This document shows positions 27,177 through 37,536 of a stretch of 64,000 nt of DNA, piece after piece (position 1 is the first letter of the stretch; each line of letters opens with the position of its first letter). Position numbers and translations under genes: made by a program. Origin of the DNA: Parapusillimonas granuli (GTDB lineage: Bacteria; Pseudomonadota; Gammaproteobacteria; Burkholderiales; Burkholderiaceae_B); assembly GCF_013416525.1 (NCBI RefSeq), contig NZ_JACCEM010000013.1:30825-94824 (forward strand), read 5' to 3'. The notes below the pieces were generated by a model. It was not told the DNA's origin. It saw only the letters and a program-made list of their open reading frames with translations, and did no database searches.

Positions 27177-28126
27177 GGGTGTTGCTCCAGGTAATCGAGT
27201 ATTTTCAGGCATGCGGGGGGCAGCGGCGCCGTCAGGCACAGGGGTTCGCCGGTCAGGGGATGCGAAAGCTCCAGCCGGCAGGCATGCAGAAACATGCGCT
27301 CCAGGCCCAGCCGCGCGAAATGCGCCCGGACTTCATCGGAACCGTATTTGTCGTCGCCCACGATGGGATGGCCGCCGGCCGCCAGGTGCACGCGGATCTG
27401 GTGGGTGCGCCCGGTGCGCAATTCCGCCCCCAGCAGGCTGTAGCGCCCATAGCGCTTTTGCAGGGTGATGATGGTGTGGGCGGGCTTGCCCTGCGCGTCC
27501 ACCTTGACGCGCCGTTCTCCGCTTGCGGTCAACCACTTCAGCAAAGGCAGGCGGATGTGCTGCCTGTCGTTCACCCAGTCGCCCACGACCAGGGCCTGGT
27601 AATGCTTGCGCCCGCCGCCTTCGCGCATCATGTCGTGCAGCGCCGTCAGCGCCTTGCGCCGTTTGGCGAGGATGAGCAGGCCGGAGGTTTCGCGGTCCAG
27701 CCGGTGGGCCAGTTCGAGAAAAGGCTCGTGGGGGCGCGCGGCGCGCAATTGCTCGATGACGCCGAACGACACCCCGCTGCCGCCGTGCACCGCCACGCCC
27801 GCCGGCTTGTCGATGACCAGCATGGCGTCGTCTTCGTAGACGACGGGAAAGGCGGCCGGCGGAACGCGGCGCGGTGCATCGGACCGGGGCAGCCGGATCG
27901 GGGGGATGCGGACGGCGTCGCCCGCCTCGATGCGGTAGTCGGCCGCGATGCGGCCCTTGTTGACGCGCACCTCGCCGTTGCGGATGGCCTTGTATATATG
28001 GCTTTTGGGCACGCCCTTGCACAGCCGCAGCAGGAAATTGTCGATGCGCTGCCCGGCCTCTTCGGGGTCGATCCGGACCAGGCGGACGCTAGGCGGGGCA
28101 TCTTGGGCAATAACTGTTTTGCGCAT
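27173..28126 (-). CDS. rluC: 23S rRNA pseudouridine synthase RluC
   Basis: The 317-aa product has an N-terminal S4 RNA-binding domain (RIDNFLLRLCKGVPKSHIYKAIRNGEVRVNKGR in spaced form, about 26-70) and the RluA-family catalytic motif AHRLDRETSGLLI (Asp about 143). It modifies uridines 955, 2504 and 2580 in E. coli. Its head is next to rne, also as in E. coli; the rne promoter lies immediately before its start codon on the opposite strand. Confidence 0.92.
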   Translation of the reverse strand: MRKTVIAQDAPPSVRLVRIDPEEAGQRIDNFLLRLCKGVPKSHIYKAIRNGEVRVNKGRIAADYRIEAGDAVRIPPIRLPRSDAPRRVPPAAFPVVYEDDAMLVIDKPAGVAVHGGSGVSFGVIEQLRAARPHEPFLELAHRLDRETSGLLILAKRRKALTALHDMMREGGGRKHYQALVVGDWVNDRQHIRLPLLKWLTASGERRVKVDAQGKPAHTIITLQKRYGRYSLLGAELRTGRTHQIRVHLAAGGHPIVGDDKYGSDEVRAHFARLGLERMFLHACRLELSHPLTGEPLCLTAPLPPACLKILDYLEQHP

Positions 28127-28146
28127 AGGGAAAAGCAGAATATAAT
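28119..28146 (+). promoter_or_regulatory. predicted sigma-70 promoter of rne
   Basis: A perfect TATAAT lies at 28141-28146, with TTGCGC at 28119-28124 and a 16-bp spacer. Transcription should start near 28153. The -35 overlaps the first codons of rluC on the other strand, so the two genes are tightly back-to-back. Confidence 0.75.
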
Positions 28147-28152
28147 CGCGTC

Positions 28153-28628
28153 AGCCTATAGAAGCTGAAAAACCGCCTGACGTAGAGATGCAAGGGTGCG
28201 TCTCCGTTGGACGAACAAAGGCCATATTGTACCGCCTGGGTTTCAGCTTCTGGGTCATTAGGTCGCCGGGGCAAGCCCGATACGCCGATGGTGGTGTGGC
28301 GAACAGCCCGCTATTCGAGGTATCACCTGCCAACCGCGTGCGACGCTGAATCTCTTGCAAAGCTTGTCATCGTTCTTATGCACCAGCCGCGGCTCAAAAA
28401 CGCGTCTGCCGTTCCCAGCAATTTATTTTCGTCAACAACACGATAGTGAACCTGACCTCCCTGCTGACTGAACCGCGCACCCACCGGTGCGCCGTGCCTG
28501 CTCGACACAAGGTGGGCAATGCCTGACATCGTCAGCCATCCCTCCTACGCAGATTTAGCGCCACACACCGAGTGACCCGCGGTCGTGCGCCGATCAACGG
28601 TGCGCCATGACTACGGAGAAACACGCTC
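28153..28628 (+). promoter_or_regulatory. long structured 5' leader of rne
   Basis: About 475 nt between the predicted start point and the rne ATG hold no credible gene. GAAGCTGAAA (28161-28170) is perfectly complementary to TTTCAGCTTC (28241-28250), and an extra A-T pair extends the arm, so the first 100 nt can fold into one long hairpin with internal structure. An A/U-rich single-strand-like patch (AATTTATTTTC, about 28420-28430) resembles an RNase E cleavage site. In E. coli the 361-nt rne leader mediates autoregulation; the same role is inferred here. Confidence 0.6.
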
Positions 28629-31600
28629 ATGAAACGAATGCTGTTCAATGCAACGCATCAAGAAGAACTACGCGTTGCGATTGTCGATGGCCAGAAGCTC
28701 ATCGACCTCGACATCGAAACCGCCGGGCGCGAACAGCGCAAAGGCAACATCTACAAAGGGGTCATCACCCGCATCGAACCCGGCCTCGAGGCCTGCTTCG
28801 TCAGCTACGGCGAAGAACGCCACGGCTTCCTGCCCTTCAAGGAAATCGCCCGCAGCTACTTCAAGGAAGGCGTCGACGTGCGCACAGCGCGCATCCAGGA
28901 CGCCCTGACCGAAGGCCAGGAGCTCATCATCCAGGTCGAGAAGGAAGAGCGCGGCAACAAGGGCGCCGCTCTGACCACCTTCATCTCGCTGGCCGGGCGC
29001 TACCTGGTCCTGATGCCCAACAACCCCAGGGGCGGCGGCGTCTCGCGCCGGGTCGAAGGCGAGGACCGCCAGGAACTGCGCGACACCATGGACCAGCTGG
29101 ACGTCCCCTCCGGCATGAGCATCATCGCCCGCACCGCGGGCATAGGCCGCAGCGTCGAAGAGCTCCAATGGGACCTGTCCTATCTGCTGCAGCTCTGGAA
29201 CGCCATCGATGTCGCGGCGCGTGAAAACAAGGCTCCCATCCTCATCTATCTGGAATCGAGCCTGGTCATCCGCGCCATACGCGATTACTACTCGCCCGAG
29301 ATCGGCGAGATCCTCATCGATACCGACGACATCTACGACCAGGCCACCGCCTTCATGAGCGTGGTCATGCCGGACAACGTCCAGCGCGTCAAAATGTACC
29401 GCGACGACATCCCGCTGTTCTCGCGCTTCCAGATCGAACACCAGATCGAAACCGCCTATTCGCGCACCGTCCAGCTGCCGTCGGGTGGCTCGGTGGTCAT
29501 CGACCACACCGAGGCGCTGGTGGCGATCGACGTCAACTCCGCAAGGTCCACCCGTGGCGCCGACATCGAAGAAACGGCGATGCGCACCAACCTCGAGGCG
29601 GCGGACGAAGTGGCGCGCCAGCTGCGCCTGCGCGACCTCGGCGGCCTGATCGTCATCGACTTCATCGACATGGAAGACAGCAAGAACCAGCGCGCGGTCG
29701 AACAGCGCCTGCGCGACGCCTTGCACTTCGACCGCGCCCGCGTGCAAATGGGCAAGATTTCCCGCTTCGGGCTCATGGAACTGTCGCGCCAGCGGCTGCG
29801 CCCCGCCCTGAACGAAGGCTCGCACATCACCTGCCCGCGTTGCAACGGCACCGGCGTGGTCCGCGACGCGGAATCCAGCGCCCTGCACGTGCTGCGGCTG
29901 CTGCAGGAAGAGGCCATGAAGGAAGGCACCGCCGCCCTGCATGCCCAGGTGCCCGTCGACGTGGCGACTTTCCTGCTGAATGAAAAACGCACCGACATCA
30001 CCAAGATCGAGTCCAGGCTCAAAGTCAATCTGGTCCTGATTCCCAACAAGAATCTGGAAACGCCGCACCACCACATCGAACGGCTGCGCCACGACGATCC
30101 CCGCCTGGAGGAAATCAAGACCAGCTTCGAGCTCGTCACGCAGCCTGAAGACAAGGTGGTCTGGGAACCCAACAAGGCGCTGGAAGCCAAGTCCCGCCCC
30201 GAGGCGCTGGTCAAGGGCATCACGCCTTCGCAGCCGGCTCCCGTGTCCGCCCCCAGCGCACCGGCGGCCGCGCCCGCCGCGCCGCAAAGCGTGGGCCTGT
30301 TCAAGCGCCTGGTCAACTGGCTGACCGGCGGCGGCGAGCAAGCCGAAGCGCCGGCCGTTGCCGAGCCCGCCGGCAAGGCGGCGCAGGGCACGCGCGGCAA
30401 GGGCGGCCGTACCCAGGAACAGCGCCGGGAACGCAGCCACGGCGAGCGCGGTCGCTCGCGCCGCGGCGAACGCCGCCCGGACGCCGCCATCGCCGGCGCC
30501 AAGTCGGAAGAGCAGCAAGCGCCGGTTCAAAAACCCCGCCGCCATGTCCAGCCGGACGCCCCCGCGGCGGCCGTCGATGCGCCTCGCCAGGCGCCGCAGC
30601 AGCCCGCGACGGGCTTTGCCGCCGAAGCCGCGGAGGCCGCCGAAGGCGCCGGCCGTGGCCGCAGCCGGCGCGGCCGGGGTCGCAGCCGCCGCGAAGAAAC
30701 CCAGTCCGAAGCGATGGAAACCGAAACCGTGGCCACGGCCCTGCCGGTCGCCGCCGCTGCGGTCCCGGTCGCCGAAACCCTGGTCCAGGCCGATACGGAC
30801 GTCGCCGAAGAAGCGGCGATGGCCGAATCGGATTCCTTCAGCGAAACCCTTGCGGACGGCGATCAGCAGGAAACCGAACGCAAGCGCCGCCGTCGCCGCA
30901 GCCGCCGCAGCCGCAAGCCCTCCGAGGTCGGCGCGGAAGGCGTCAGCCAGGCCGATGAAAACGGTCAGGCCGACGAGCAGCTTCCCTTCGTCGCGCACGA
31001 AACGCCTGTTTTCGACCCCGAAGCCGTGCCGGCCGCGGACGTCCAGCCCGCCGACGCGGGCGCGCAAGAGCCGTCCGCGTCCATCGCCGCGGCACAGGCG
31101 GCCGATGCGGGCGACAGCCGGGCCGAAGCCGATGCCGGCCGGTCCGTAGCCCTCGCGCCGTCGGCTCCCACGGAAGCCGCCGATGCGCAAGCTGCCGCGG
31201 GCGCGGTTGAAGAAGCACCGGCGGCCGTGTCGGAGCGGACTGACGGCGTACCGGCGGCCGGCGCACCGGCGGTCGCGGAAGCGGCCGCCGAGGACGCGAC
31301 TGCCGCCGAGCAGGCCGCGGCTGAAGAAGCCTCCGCCGAACAGCCTGCTGAAGAGGCCGCCGCCGGCCAGGCTGCCATCGAGCCCGTTGCCGCCGACGCG
31401 GCGGTTGCCGAGCCGGCCGTTGCTGAAACGGCGCCGGCGCAAGCTGGCGGGCAAGAACCGGCCGAGGCCACGCCGGCAGCCGAAGCTTCCGCCGCGGCGG
31501 AAGCGCCGGCTGCGCAAGCGAAGGGTGTTCCTGCGGAGCAAGTGGCGGCAGCCGAACCGGCTCAGGCCGCGAAGGTCGCCGAAAGCGCCGGCCAGTCGCC

Positions 31601-31796
31601 TATCGCCCTGAACGGCGCGGCGCCGGCCGGAGCCGGACTGGACGACATCCTGCAGGCCGCCGGCATGCAGCTCATCGAAACGAAGCCGACGTCCATCGCC
31701 GCTCCGGCGCCCGCTCCGGCGGCACGCCTGGGCCGGCCGCGCAAGCCCGTGGCCAAGGTCGCCAACGAGTCCCTGCAGCAAGTGGAAACCCACTGA
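28629..31796 (+). CDS. rne: ribonuclease E
   Basis: The 1055-aa endonuclease is the core of RNA decay and rRNA/tRNA processing. The catalytic half (1-510) has the S1 domain (about 35-120), the 5'-sensor/RNase H-like parts, the Mg site in [13 protein letters not shown] and VIDFIDME, and the zinc link CPRCNGTG (Cys402, Cys405). The C-terminal half is disordered: a membrane-helix-like [12 protein letters not shown] at about 556, arginine-rich blocks ([47 protein letters not shown]), about 250 Ala/Glu/Pro-rich residues, and a conserved-looking tail ([25 protein letters not shown]). GGAG lies 10 nt before the ATG. Confidence 0.97.
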   Translation: MKRMLFNATHQEELRVAIVDGQKLIDLDIETAGREQRKGNIYKGVITRIEPGLEACFVSYGEERHGFLPFKEIARSYFKEGVDVRTARIQDALTEGQELIIQVEKEERGNKGAALTTFISLAGRYLVLMPNNPRGGGVSRRVEGEDRQELRDTMDQLDVPSGMSIIARTAGIGRSVEELQWDLSYLLQLWNAIDVAARENKAPILIYLESSLVIRAIRDYYSPEIGEILIDTDDIYDQATAFMSVVMPDNVQRVKMYRDDIPLFSRFQIEHQIETAYSRTVQLPSGGSVVIDHTEALVAIDVNSARSTRGADIEETAMRTNLEAADEVARQLRLRDLGGLIVIDFIDMEDSKNQRAVEQRLRDALHFDRARVQMGKISRFGLMELSRQRLRPALNEGSHITCPRCNGTGVVRDAESSALHVLRLLQEEAMKEGTAALHAQVPVDVATFLLNEKRTDITKIESRLKVNLVLIPNKNLETPHHHIERLRHDDPRLEEIKTSFELVTQPEDKVVWEPNKALEAKSRPEALVKGITPSQPAPVSAPSAPAAAPAAPQSVGLFKRLVNWLTGGGEQAEAPAVAEPAGKAAQGTRGKGGRTQEQRRERSHGERGRSRRGERRPDAAIAGAKSEEQQAPVQKPRRHVQPDAPAAAVDAPRQAPQQPATGFAAEAAEAAEGAGRGRSRRGRGRSRREETQSEAMETETVATALPVAAAAVPVAETLVQADTDVAEEAAMAESDSFSETLADGDQQETERKRRRRRSRRSRKPSEVGAEGVSQADENGQADEQLPFVAHETPVFDPEAVPAADVQPADAGAQEPSASIAAAQAADAGDSRAEADAGRSVALAPSAPTEAADAQAAAGAVEEAPAAVSERTDGVPAAGAPAVAEAAAEDATAAEQAAAEEASAEQPAEEAAAGQAAIEPVAADAAVAEPAVAETAPAQAGGQEPAEATPAAEASAAAEAPAAQAKGVPAEQVAAAEPAQAAKVAESAGQSPIALNGAAPAGAGLDDILQAAGMQLIETKPTSIAAPAPAPAARLGRPRKPVAKVANESLQQVETH

Positions 31797-31840
31797 CCTC
31801 GCCCCGCCGCCCGCCCGCCGTGTCGTAGCGCGGGCGGATA

Positions 31841-31878
31841 AAAAAAGCCTTGCCTCTGGAAAGCGGCAAGGCTTTTTT
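31841..31878. terminator. bidirectional rho-independent terminator between rne and accD
   Basis: GCCTTGCC (31847-31854) pairs with GGCAAGGC (31865-31872). The stem has at least six A before it and six T after it, so it ends with a U tract in both directions: rne on the plus strand and accD on the minus strand. Confidence 0.93.
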
Positions 31879-31982
31879 ACGAGCTGGTTTGGTGAGATCG
31901 ACGACTAGAACCCCGAATGGACTGAAGCCGATTTCAAGAAAGCGGTTCGCCTAGGAGGCCCGAGCGGCCCCCGCAAGGAATT

Positions 31983-32858
31983 TCAGTTCTTCGCCACCAC
32001 ATCGCCAGGCTGGCGAGTGAGGATGGCCATCAGGTGAGCCAGTTCGTTGCGCATCTCGCGGCGATCGATCACCATGTCTATCGCCCCCTTCTGCAACAGG
32101 AACTCCGCGCGCTGAAAGCCCTCGGGCAGTTTCTCGCGCACCGTCTGCTCGATGACGCGCGGGCCCGCAAAGCCGATGAGCGCCTTGGGCTCCGCGATCA
32201 CCACGTCGCCCATGAAGGCGAAGCTGGCGGACACGCCGCCCATGGTCGGGTCCGTGAGCACACTGATGAAAGGAAGGCCCGCCGCCGACAGGCGCGTCAG
32301 CATCGCGTTGGTCTTCGCCATCTGCATCAGCGACAGCACGCTTTCCTGCATGCGGGCGCCGCCGGAGGCGGCGACGCAAATAAAGGGCGTGCGGTTCTTG
32401 ATGGCTTCCTGCACGCCGCGGGCAAAGCGCTCGCCCACCACCGAGCCCATGGAGCCGCCCATGAACTCGAACTCGAAGCACGCCAGCACGGTCGGCACCG
32501 CGAGAATGCGGCCGCTCATGACGACCAGGGCTTCGCTTTCCCCCGTCTGCTTGACCGCTTCGGACACCCGATCGGGATACTTGCGCGTATCGCGGAACTT
32601 CAAAGGATCCATGGGGCGGGTTTCCTGCCCGATCTCGACCCGGCCGTCGGCGTCCAGCAAGGCGTCTATGCGGGCCCGCGAGCCTATGCGCATGTGGTGG
32701 CTGCACTTGGGGCACACATTGAGCGTTGCCTTCAGGTCTTCCTTGTACAGCACGGACTCGCAGGACGGGCACTTGACCCACACCCCTTCGGGGACCCGCC
32801 TGCCGCCCTCACCGCTGCGGTTGATGCGCGGTGGAAGTATTTTGTCGATCCAACTCAT
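31983..32858 (-). CDS. accD: acetyl-CoA carboxylase carboxyltransferase beta subunit
   Basis: The 291-aa product has the N-terminal zinc ribbon CPSC...CPKC at about 33-55 and the carboxyltransferase core ([43 protein letters not shown]). With AccA it makes malonyl-CoA for the fab genes. It follows trpA, a common betaproteobacterial order, but the folC usually placed after it is absent; the bidirectional terminator follows instead. Confidence 0.97.
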   Translation of the reverse strand: MSWIDKILPPRINRSGEGGRRVPEGVWVKCPSCESVLYKEDLKATLNVCPKCSHHMRIGSRARIDALLDADGRVEIGQETRPMDPLKFRDTRKYPDRVSEAVKQTGESEALVVMSGRILAVPTVLACFEFEFMGGSMGSVVGERFARGVQEAIKNRTPFICVAASGGARMQESVLSLMQMAKTNAMLTRLSAAGLPFISVLTDPTMGGVSASFAFMGDVVIAEPKALIGFAGPRVIEQTVREKLPEGFQRAEFLLQKGAIDMVIDRREMRNELAHLMAILTRQPGDVVAKN

Positions 32859-32957
32859 GTTCTTTTCCGATGTGAGCCCCGCTTACGGAGCCATAGGGTT
32901 CTGGTTTTGTCGCCGCTCGACTGCCGCTCCGCGCCGGCCGGCGGCGCGGGCTTGTGT

Positions 32958-33806
32958 TCAACCGCCGGAAGGCAGGGCCCGCCGGATTCCGGCCAGCCAG
33001 CTTTCGGCCGCTTCGATGGCCGCGGCGTCGGTTTCCGCCGGAGAGGCGCCGCGCCCGCCGGCTTCCGCGACGGCGGCTTCCATGGTTTCTATCAGTTTGC
33101 TGCCGATGACGACGGCATCGGCGCAGGCCGACAAGCGCTTGGCGCTGTCGGCGTCGCGGATGCCGAAGCCCACGCCGACCGGAATCGACACATGGCGGCG
33201 GATTTCGGCCAGGCGGGCCGCGACGTCGTCGGTGTCCAGGTGGCCGGCGCCCGTCACGCCTTTCAGCGATACATAATAGACATAGCCGCGCGCCAGCTGC
33301 CCGATCTTGCGCATGCGCTCCTGGGTGGAGGTCGGCGCCAGCAGGAAGATGGGATCGATTTTCGCCTGGCCCAGCAGCGCCGCGAATTCCTCGACTTCCT
33401 CGGGCGGATAATCCACCACGAGCACGCCGTCGACGCCCGCCTGCCGCGCCTGCTCGGCAAAGGCGGCGGGCCCCATGCGTTCGATGGGGTTGGCATAGCC
33501 CATCAGCACGACCGGCGTATTCTGGTCCTGCAGGCGGAATTCGGCGACCATGTCCAGGACCTGGCGCAGCCCCACGCCCCGGCGTATGGCGCGTTCGCCC
33601 GCGCGCTGGATGACGGGGCCGTCGGCCATGGGGTCGGAAAAAGGCACGCCGAGCTCGATGACGTCGGCGCCGGCGCGCACCAGGGCGTGCATCAGCCGGG
33701 GAGTGGCCTGGATGGAGGGATCGCCCGCGGTGATATATGGAATCAGCGCCGTGCGCCCTTTTCTGTTGGCAAAGCTCGCGAGCAAGCGCTCGTTGGAGGA
33801 ATTCAT
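32958..33806 (-). CDS. trpA: tryptophan synthase alpha chain
   Basis: The 282-aa product has the catalytic glutamate and aspartate in [18 protein letters not shown] (about Glu53 and Asp64) and the phosphate-binding [12 protein letters not shown]. It splits indole-3-glycerol phosphate and channels indole to TrpB. Two ATGs lie side by side; the one at 33806 is 7 nt from GGGG, the one at 33809 only 4 nt, so the former is preferred. The gap to trpB is 16 bp. Confidence 0.96.
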   Translation of the reverse strand: MNSSNERLLASFANRKGRTALIPYITAGDPSIQATPRLMHALVRAGADVIELGVPFSDPMADGPVIQRAGERAIRRGVGLRQVLDMVAEFRLQDQNTPVVLMGYANPIERMGPAAFAEQARQAGVDGVLVVDYPPEEVEEFAALLGQAKIDPIFLLAPTSTQERMRKIGQLARGYVYYVSLKGVTGAGHLDTDDVAARLAEIRRHVSIPVGVGFGIRDADSAKRLSACADAVVIGSKLIETMEAAVAEAGGRGASPAETDAAAIEAAESWLAGIRRALPSGG

Positions 33807-33822
33807 CATGTAACCCCGCTTC

Positions 33823-35022
33823 CTACAGGCTGATGCCGCTGAAATCGGCCACGGTGTGCATGTCTTTGTCGCCCCGCCCGGACAGGCAGACAAGAATGAT
33901 TTTGTCCTTGGGCAGCGTGGGCGCGAGCTTCTGCGCATAGGCGATGGCGTGCGCGGACTCGAGCGCGGGCATGATGCCTTCGGTGCGGCAGCAGGCATGG
34001 AAGGCGGCCAGCGCCTCGCTGTCGTCTATGCATTCGTAGCGCGCGCGGCCGGAATCCTTCAGCCATGCGTGCTCGGGACCCACGCCGGGGTAGTCCAGGC
34101 CCGCGGAGATGGAATGGGTTTCGATGATCTGGCCGTTTTCGTCTTGTATGACGTAGGTGCGGTTGCCGTGCAGCACGCCGACCACGCCCGCATTGAGCGA
34201 GGCCGCATGCTTGCCGCTGGCCAGCCCCTGCCCCGCGGCCTCGATGCCGATCAGGTTCACTTCTTCGTGCTCGATATAGGGGTGGAAGATGCCCATGGCG
34301 TTCGAGCCGCCGCCCACCGAGGCCACCACGTAGTCGGGCTGGCGGCCGGTTTCGGCCGGCATCTGCTCGAGGCATTCCTGGCCGATGACGGACTGGAAGT
34401 CGCGGACCATCATGGGATATGGGTGCGGGCCGGCCACGGTGCCGATGATGTAGAAGGTGTTTTCGACGTTGGTGACCCAGTCGCGCATGGCTTCGTTCAA
34501 GGCGTCCTTGAGCGTGCGGGAGCCGGAATCCACCGGCACCACGGTGGCGCCCAGCAGCTTCATGCGATACACATTGGACGCCTGGCGGCGGACGTCTTCG
34601 CTGCCCATGTAGACCACGCATTCCAGCCCGTAGCGCGCGGCCACGGTCGCCGTGGCGACGCCGTGCTGCCCGGCGCCGGTCTCGGCGATGATGCGCGGCT
34701 TGCCCATGCGGCGGGCCAGCAGGATCTGGCCTATGCAGTTGTTGATCTTGTGCGCGCCCGTGTGGTTGAGGTCTTCGCGCTTGAACCAGATTTGCGCTCC
34801 GCCCAGTTCTTCCGACCATCGACGAGCATGGTAGACCGGGCTGGGGCGCCCGACGAAATGCTTGAGCTCGTAGGCGAATTCCCTTTGGAATTCGGGGTCG
34901 TTGCGGTACTTGTCGTAGGCAAGGCGCAGCTCGTCCAGGGCATGGACCAGGGTTTCGGCGACGAATGAGCCGCCATACTGGCCGAAGTGCCCGTTCTGGT
35001 CAGGCAAAGTATAGGATTTCAA
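33823..35022 (-). CDS. trpB: tryptophan synthase beta chain
   Basis: The 399-aa PLP enzyme has [12 protein letters not shown] (PLP lysine about 93), [11 protein letters not shown] and [12 protein letters not shown]. It condenses indole with serine. The start is a TTG at 35022 ([18 protein letters not shown]), preceded by GAGAG at 7 nt. An AUG-UUU-UGA mini-frame overlaps this start. There is no trpF or truA upstream; relA ends 187 bp before. A perfect 30-bp palindrome lies in the leader. Confidence 0.95.
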   Translation of the reverse strand: MKSYTLPDQNGHFGQYGGSFVAETLVHALDELRLAYDKYRNDPEFQREFAYELKHFVGRPSPVYHARRWSEELGGAQIWFKREDLNHTGAHKINNCIGQILLARRMGKPRIIAETGAGQHGVATATVAARYGLECVVYMGSEDVRRQASNVYRMKLLGATVVPVDSGSRTLKDALNEAMRDWVTNVENTFYIIGTVAGPHPYPMMVRDFQSVIGQECLEQMPAETGRQPDYVVASVGGGSNAMGIFHPYIEHEEVNLIGIEAAGQGLASGKHAASLNAGVVGVLHGNRTYVIQDENGQIIETHSISAGLDYPGVGPEHAWLKDSGRARYECIDDSEALAAFHACCRTEGIMPALESAHAIAYAQKLAPTLPKDKIILVCLSGRGDKDMHTVADFSGISL

Positions 35023-35046
35023 AACATTGCTCTCTGGTTGTGCGAC

Positions 35047-35076
35047 ATGGCCGGCCCGCCGCGGCGGGCCGGCCAT
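35047..35076. promoter_or_regulatory. perfect 30-bp palindrome upstream of trpB
   Basis: The 15-bp half from 35047 (ATGGCCGGCCCGCCG) is exactly complementary to the half ending at 35076, with no mismatch and no spacer. It lies 25 bp upstream of the trpB TTG, between it and a possible minus-strand -10 (TAAAAT, 35095-35090). It could be an operator or, in RNA, a very stable leader hairpin; no U tract follows on the minus strand. Confidence 0.6.
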
Positions 35077-35209
35077 TCCGTAAACGGCCATTTTAGCAGC
35101 CCGGCGCGGGTATTCGGCAGCGGCCCGCCCGCGCCGTGGAAATCGCCGGGCCGCCCGGGCATCCATCGGCGGCTCGCCGACGCCCAGGGCCGGCCGACGC
35201 CCGGGCCCT

Positions 35210-37447
35210 TCAGTGGCGCGCCGCCGTCACCCCCGACAATTCGTTCAGCGCGGCGAGCGCCTTGCCGATCTGCTCGCCGCTCTTGACCTCGATGGTGAAC
35301 ACCATGTGGGCCAGCGAGCGCCGGCTGTGCGTATTGACGCTCACCACGTTCAGGCGCAGCTTGGCAAAGACCTCGGACAGGTCCCGCAGCAGATTGGGGC
35401 GTTCCGGCGCATGGATGCTGATGTCGACGGGATACACCGCATCGCCCGTGTTGCCCCAGTCCACGTCGATCAGGCGCTCGGGGTTGCGGGCGGCCAGCGC
35501 GGCATAGGCGCTGCAGTCGCGGCGGTGGATGGACACCCCGCGGCCGCGCGTCACGAAGCCCACGATGGAGTCGGGCGGCGCCGGGCGGCAGCAGCGCGCC
35601 AGCTGGGTCATGAGCGAATCCACGCCCACCACCAGCACGCCGCTCTTGCCGGTGCGCGCGACGCTGTCGTCGCGGCTGCCGTAGATGCGGGCCTCGGCGG
35701 ACTCCGCCCCGGGCTCGGCTTCCGCCGCGCGGCTTTTGCCGCCCATCAGCAGGTAGTCGATCTGGCGCAGGCTGAACTCTTCCTTGGCCACCGCGACGTA
35801 CAGGTCGTCGGCGCAGGCGAAGTCGAGCTGCTGGGCCATCTGTTCCAGGTTGACGGCGGTCTTGCCCAGGCGCTGCAGTTCTTTCTCGACCATGGCCTGG
35901 CCCTGGGAAATGCGCTGCTGCAGCTCGATGGCGTTGAACCAGGCCCTGACCTTGGCGCGCGAGCGCGGGCTGGCCAGGAAGCCCAGCTGGGGATTGAGCC
36001 AATCGCGCGAGGGTCCGCCCGACTTGGCCGCGATGATCTCCACCGTCTGGCCCGTGGCGAGCTTGGTCAGCAGCGGCACCATCTGGCCGTCGACCCGCGC
36101 GCCGCGGCAGCGATGGCCCAGGTCGGTGTGCAGGTAATAGGCGAAATCGACGGGCGTCGCGCCGGCCGGCAGCTCGATGACCCGGGCCTGGGGCGTCATG
36201 ACGTAGATGCGCTCGCCGGCGGGGTTTTTTTCCGGGCCGTTCGGCGCCTTGGATGGATCGGCTTCGTCCTTGTCCCAGGCGAGCAGCTGCCGCATCCAGG
36301 CGATCTTCTGGTCGTAGCCGCCCGAAGCCGCCACCTGGCCGCCGCGCGGGCCGGCTTCCTTGTAGCGCCAATGGGCCGCCATGCCGTATTCGGCGAACTC
36401 GTGCATTTCATGGGTGCGTATCTGGATCTCGAACGTCCTGCCCTGGGCGTCGGCCACGACGGTGTGCAGCGAGCGGTAGCCGTTGGGCTTGGGCCGCGAG
36501 ATGTAGTCGTCGAATTCGTCGGAGACCGGCGTCCACATGGAATGCACCAGCGCCAGGACGGCATAGCACGCGCGCTCGTCGTCGACGATGACCCGCAAGG
36601 CGCGCAAATCGTACAGCTGGCTGAACGCCAGGTTCTTGTTGCGCATCTTGTTCCAGATGCTGTAGATGTGCTTGGGCCTGCCGCTCACGTCGGCGGATAT
36701 GCGCGCCTCTTTCAGGGCGGTGCGCAGCCTTTCGAGCGTTTCGCCGATGAAGGCCTCGCGCTCGACGCGCTTTTCCTCGAGCTGGCGGGCGATGGTCTTG
36801 TAGGTGTCGGGCTCCATGAAGCGGAAGGCCAGGTCTTCCATTTCCCATTTGATCTGCCAGATGCCCAGCCGGTTGGCGAGCGGCGTGTAGAGCTCCATGG
36901 TTTCCCGGGCGAAGCTTTTCGGGCAGGGCGTCTTGGACGCGGCATGCCAGCGCAGGGATTGCAGGCGCGACGCGAGGCGCAGCAGCACGATGCGCAGGTC
37001 GGCGGCCATGGCCAGCAGCATCTTGCGCTGCATTTCCTTTTGGTCCGTGCCCGCCGTGGCTTGGTCGGTTGCCTGCCCCGCCAGGTGGCCCAGGCGCAGC
37101 AGCGCGCGCGTGCCCTGGACCAGGGACATGACTTCCGGCCCGAAGCGCTTGAACAGCGGGTCGTCGCGCTCGTTGCGGCTGCTGTCGGGCCGCAGGACGG
37201 TCAGCAGCGCGCTGGCGCGCGCCTGGGCGTCGGTGCCGAGCTCGGCCAGGATGAGCACCACCGCCGCGCTGTGCTGCGCCAGCGGTTCGCCCGTGGTGGC
37301 CAGGATGCCGGTGGCGTGCTCGCCGGCCCAGTCGGCGGCGTCGCGCAGCAGCCGGCGGCCGTTTTCGTCCAGGTCGGCGCAGGCGCGTTCGAACCATTGC
37401 GCGTCGAACGGCGATTTTTCGGGATCCGGTGGAACAATCGTAGCCAT
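35210..37447 (-). CDS. relA: GTP pyrophosphokinase RelA
   Basis: The 745-aa stringent-response synthetase (family about 744) begins with a degenerate HD-like domain: [19 protein letters not shown] is present, but the HDxxED metal site is not ([12 protein letters not shown] occurs at that place), so no hydrolase activity is expected. The synthetase domain has RALRVIVDD and [21 protein letters not shown] domain ([20 protein letters not shown]), a helical and zinc-finger-like region ([20 protein letters not shown]) and a C-terminal ACT domain ([20 protein letters not shown]) follow. It makes (p)ppGpp on starved ribosomes. Confidence 0.95.
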   Translation of the reverse strand: MATIVPPDPEKSPFDAQWFERACADLDENGRRLLRDAADWAGEHATGILATTGEPLAQHSAAVVLILAELGTDAQARASALLTVLRPDSSRNERDDPLFKRFGPEVMSLVQGTRALLRLGHLAGQATDQATAGTDQKEMQRKMLLAMAADLRIVLLRLASRLQSLRWHAASKTPCPKSFARETMELYTPLANRLGIWQIKWEMEDLAFRFMEPDTYKTIARQLEEKRVEREAFIGETLERLRTALKEARISADVSGRPKHIYSIWNKMRNKNLAFSQLYDLRALRVIVDDERACYAVLALVHSMWTPVSDEFDDYISRPKPNGYRSLHTVVADAQGRTFEIQIRTHEMHEFAEYGMAAHWRYKEAGPRGGQVAASGGYDQKIAWMRQLLAWDKDEADPSKAPNGPEKNPAGERIYVMTPQARVIELPAGATPVDFAYYLHTDLGHRCRGARVDGQMVPLLTKLATGQTVEIIAAKSGGPSRDWLNPQLGFLASPRSRAKVRAWFNAIELQQRISQGQAMVEKELQRLGKTAVNLEQMAQQLDFACADDLYVAVAKEEFSLRQIDYLLMGGKSRAAEAEPGAESAEARIYGSRDDSVARTGKSGVLVVGVDSLMTQLARCCRPAPPDSIVGFVTRGRGVSIHRRDCSAYAALAARNPERLIDVDWGNTGDAVYPVDISIHAPERPNLLRDLSEVFAKLRLNVVSVNTHSRRSLAHMVFTIEVKSGEQIGKALAALNELSGVTAARH

Positions 37448-37536
37448 GGCGGAAAACTTACAGACAACGGAAACATGCGGACTTCGCCGCGCCCCTATAC
37501 TACCGTTTATACAGGCCACGCGATACAGCGACCACC

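Noticed and set aside
28127..28628. Small coding genes inside the rne leader
   Set aside because: The short frames there have no ribosome-binding site or recognisable product and lie in a region better explained as a leader.
28668..31793. Open frame of about 1040 codons antisense to rne
   Set aside because: Its sequence is low-complexity and mirrors the codon bias of rne; no family resemblance. High third-position GC opens antisense frames throughout this window.
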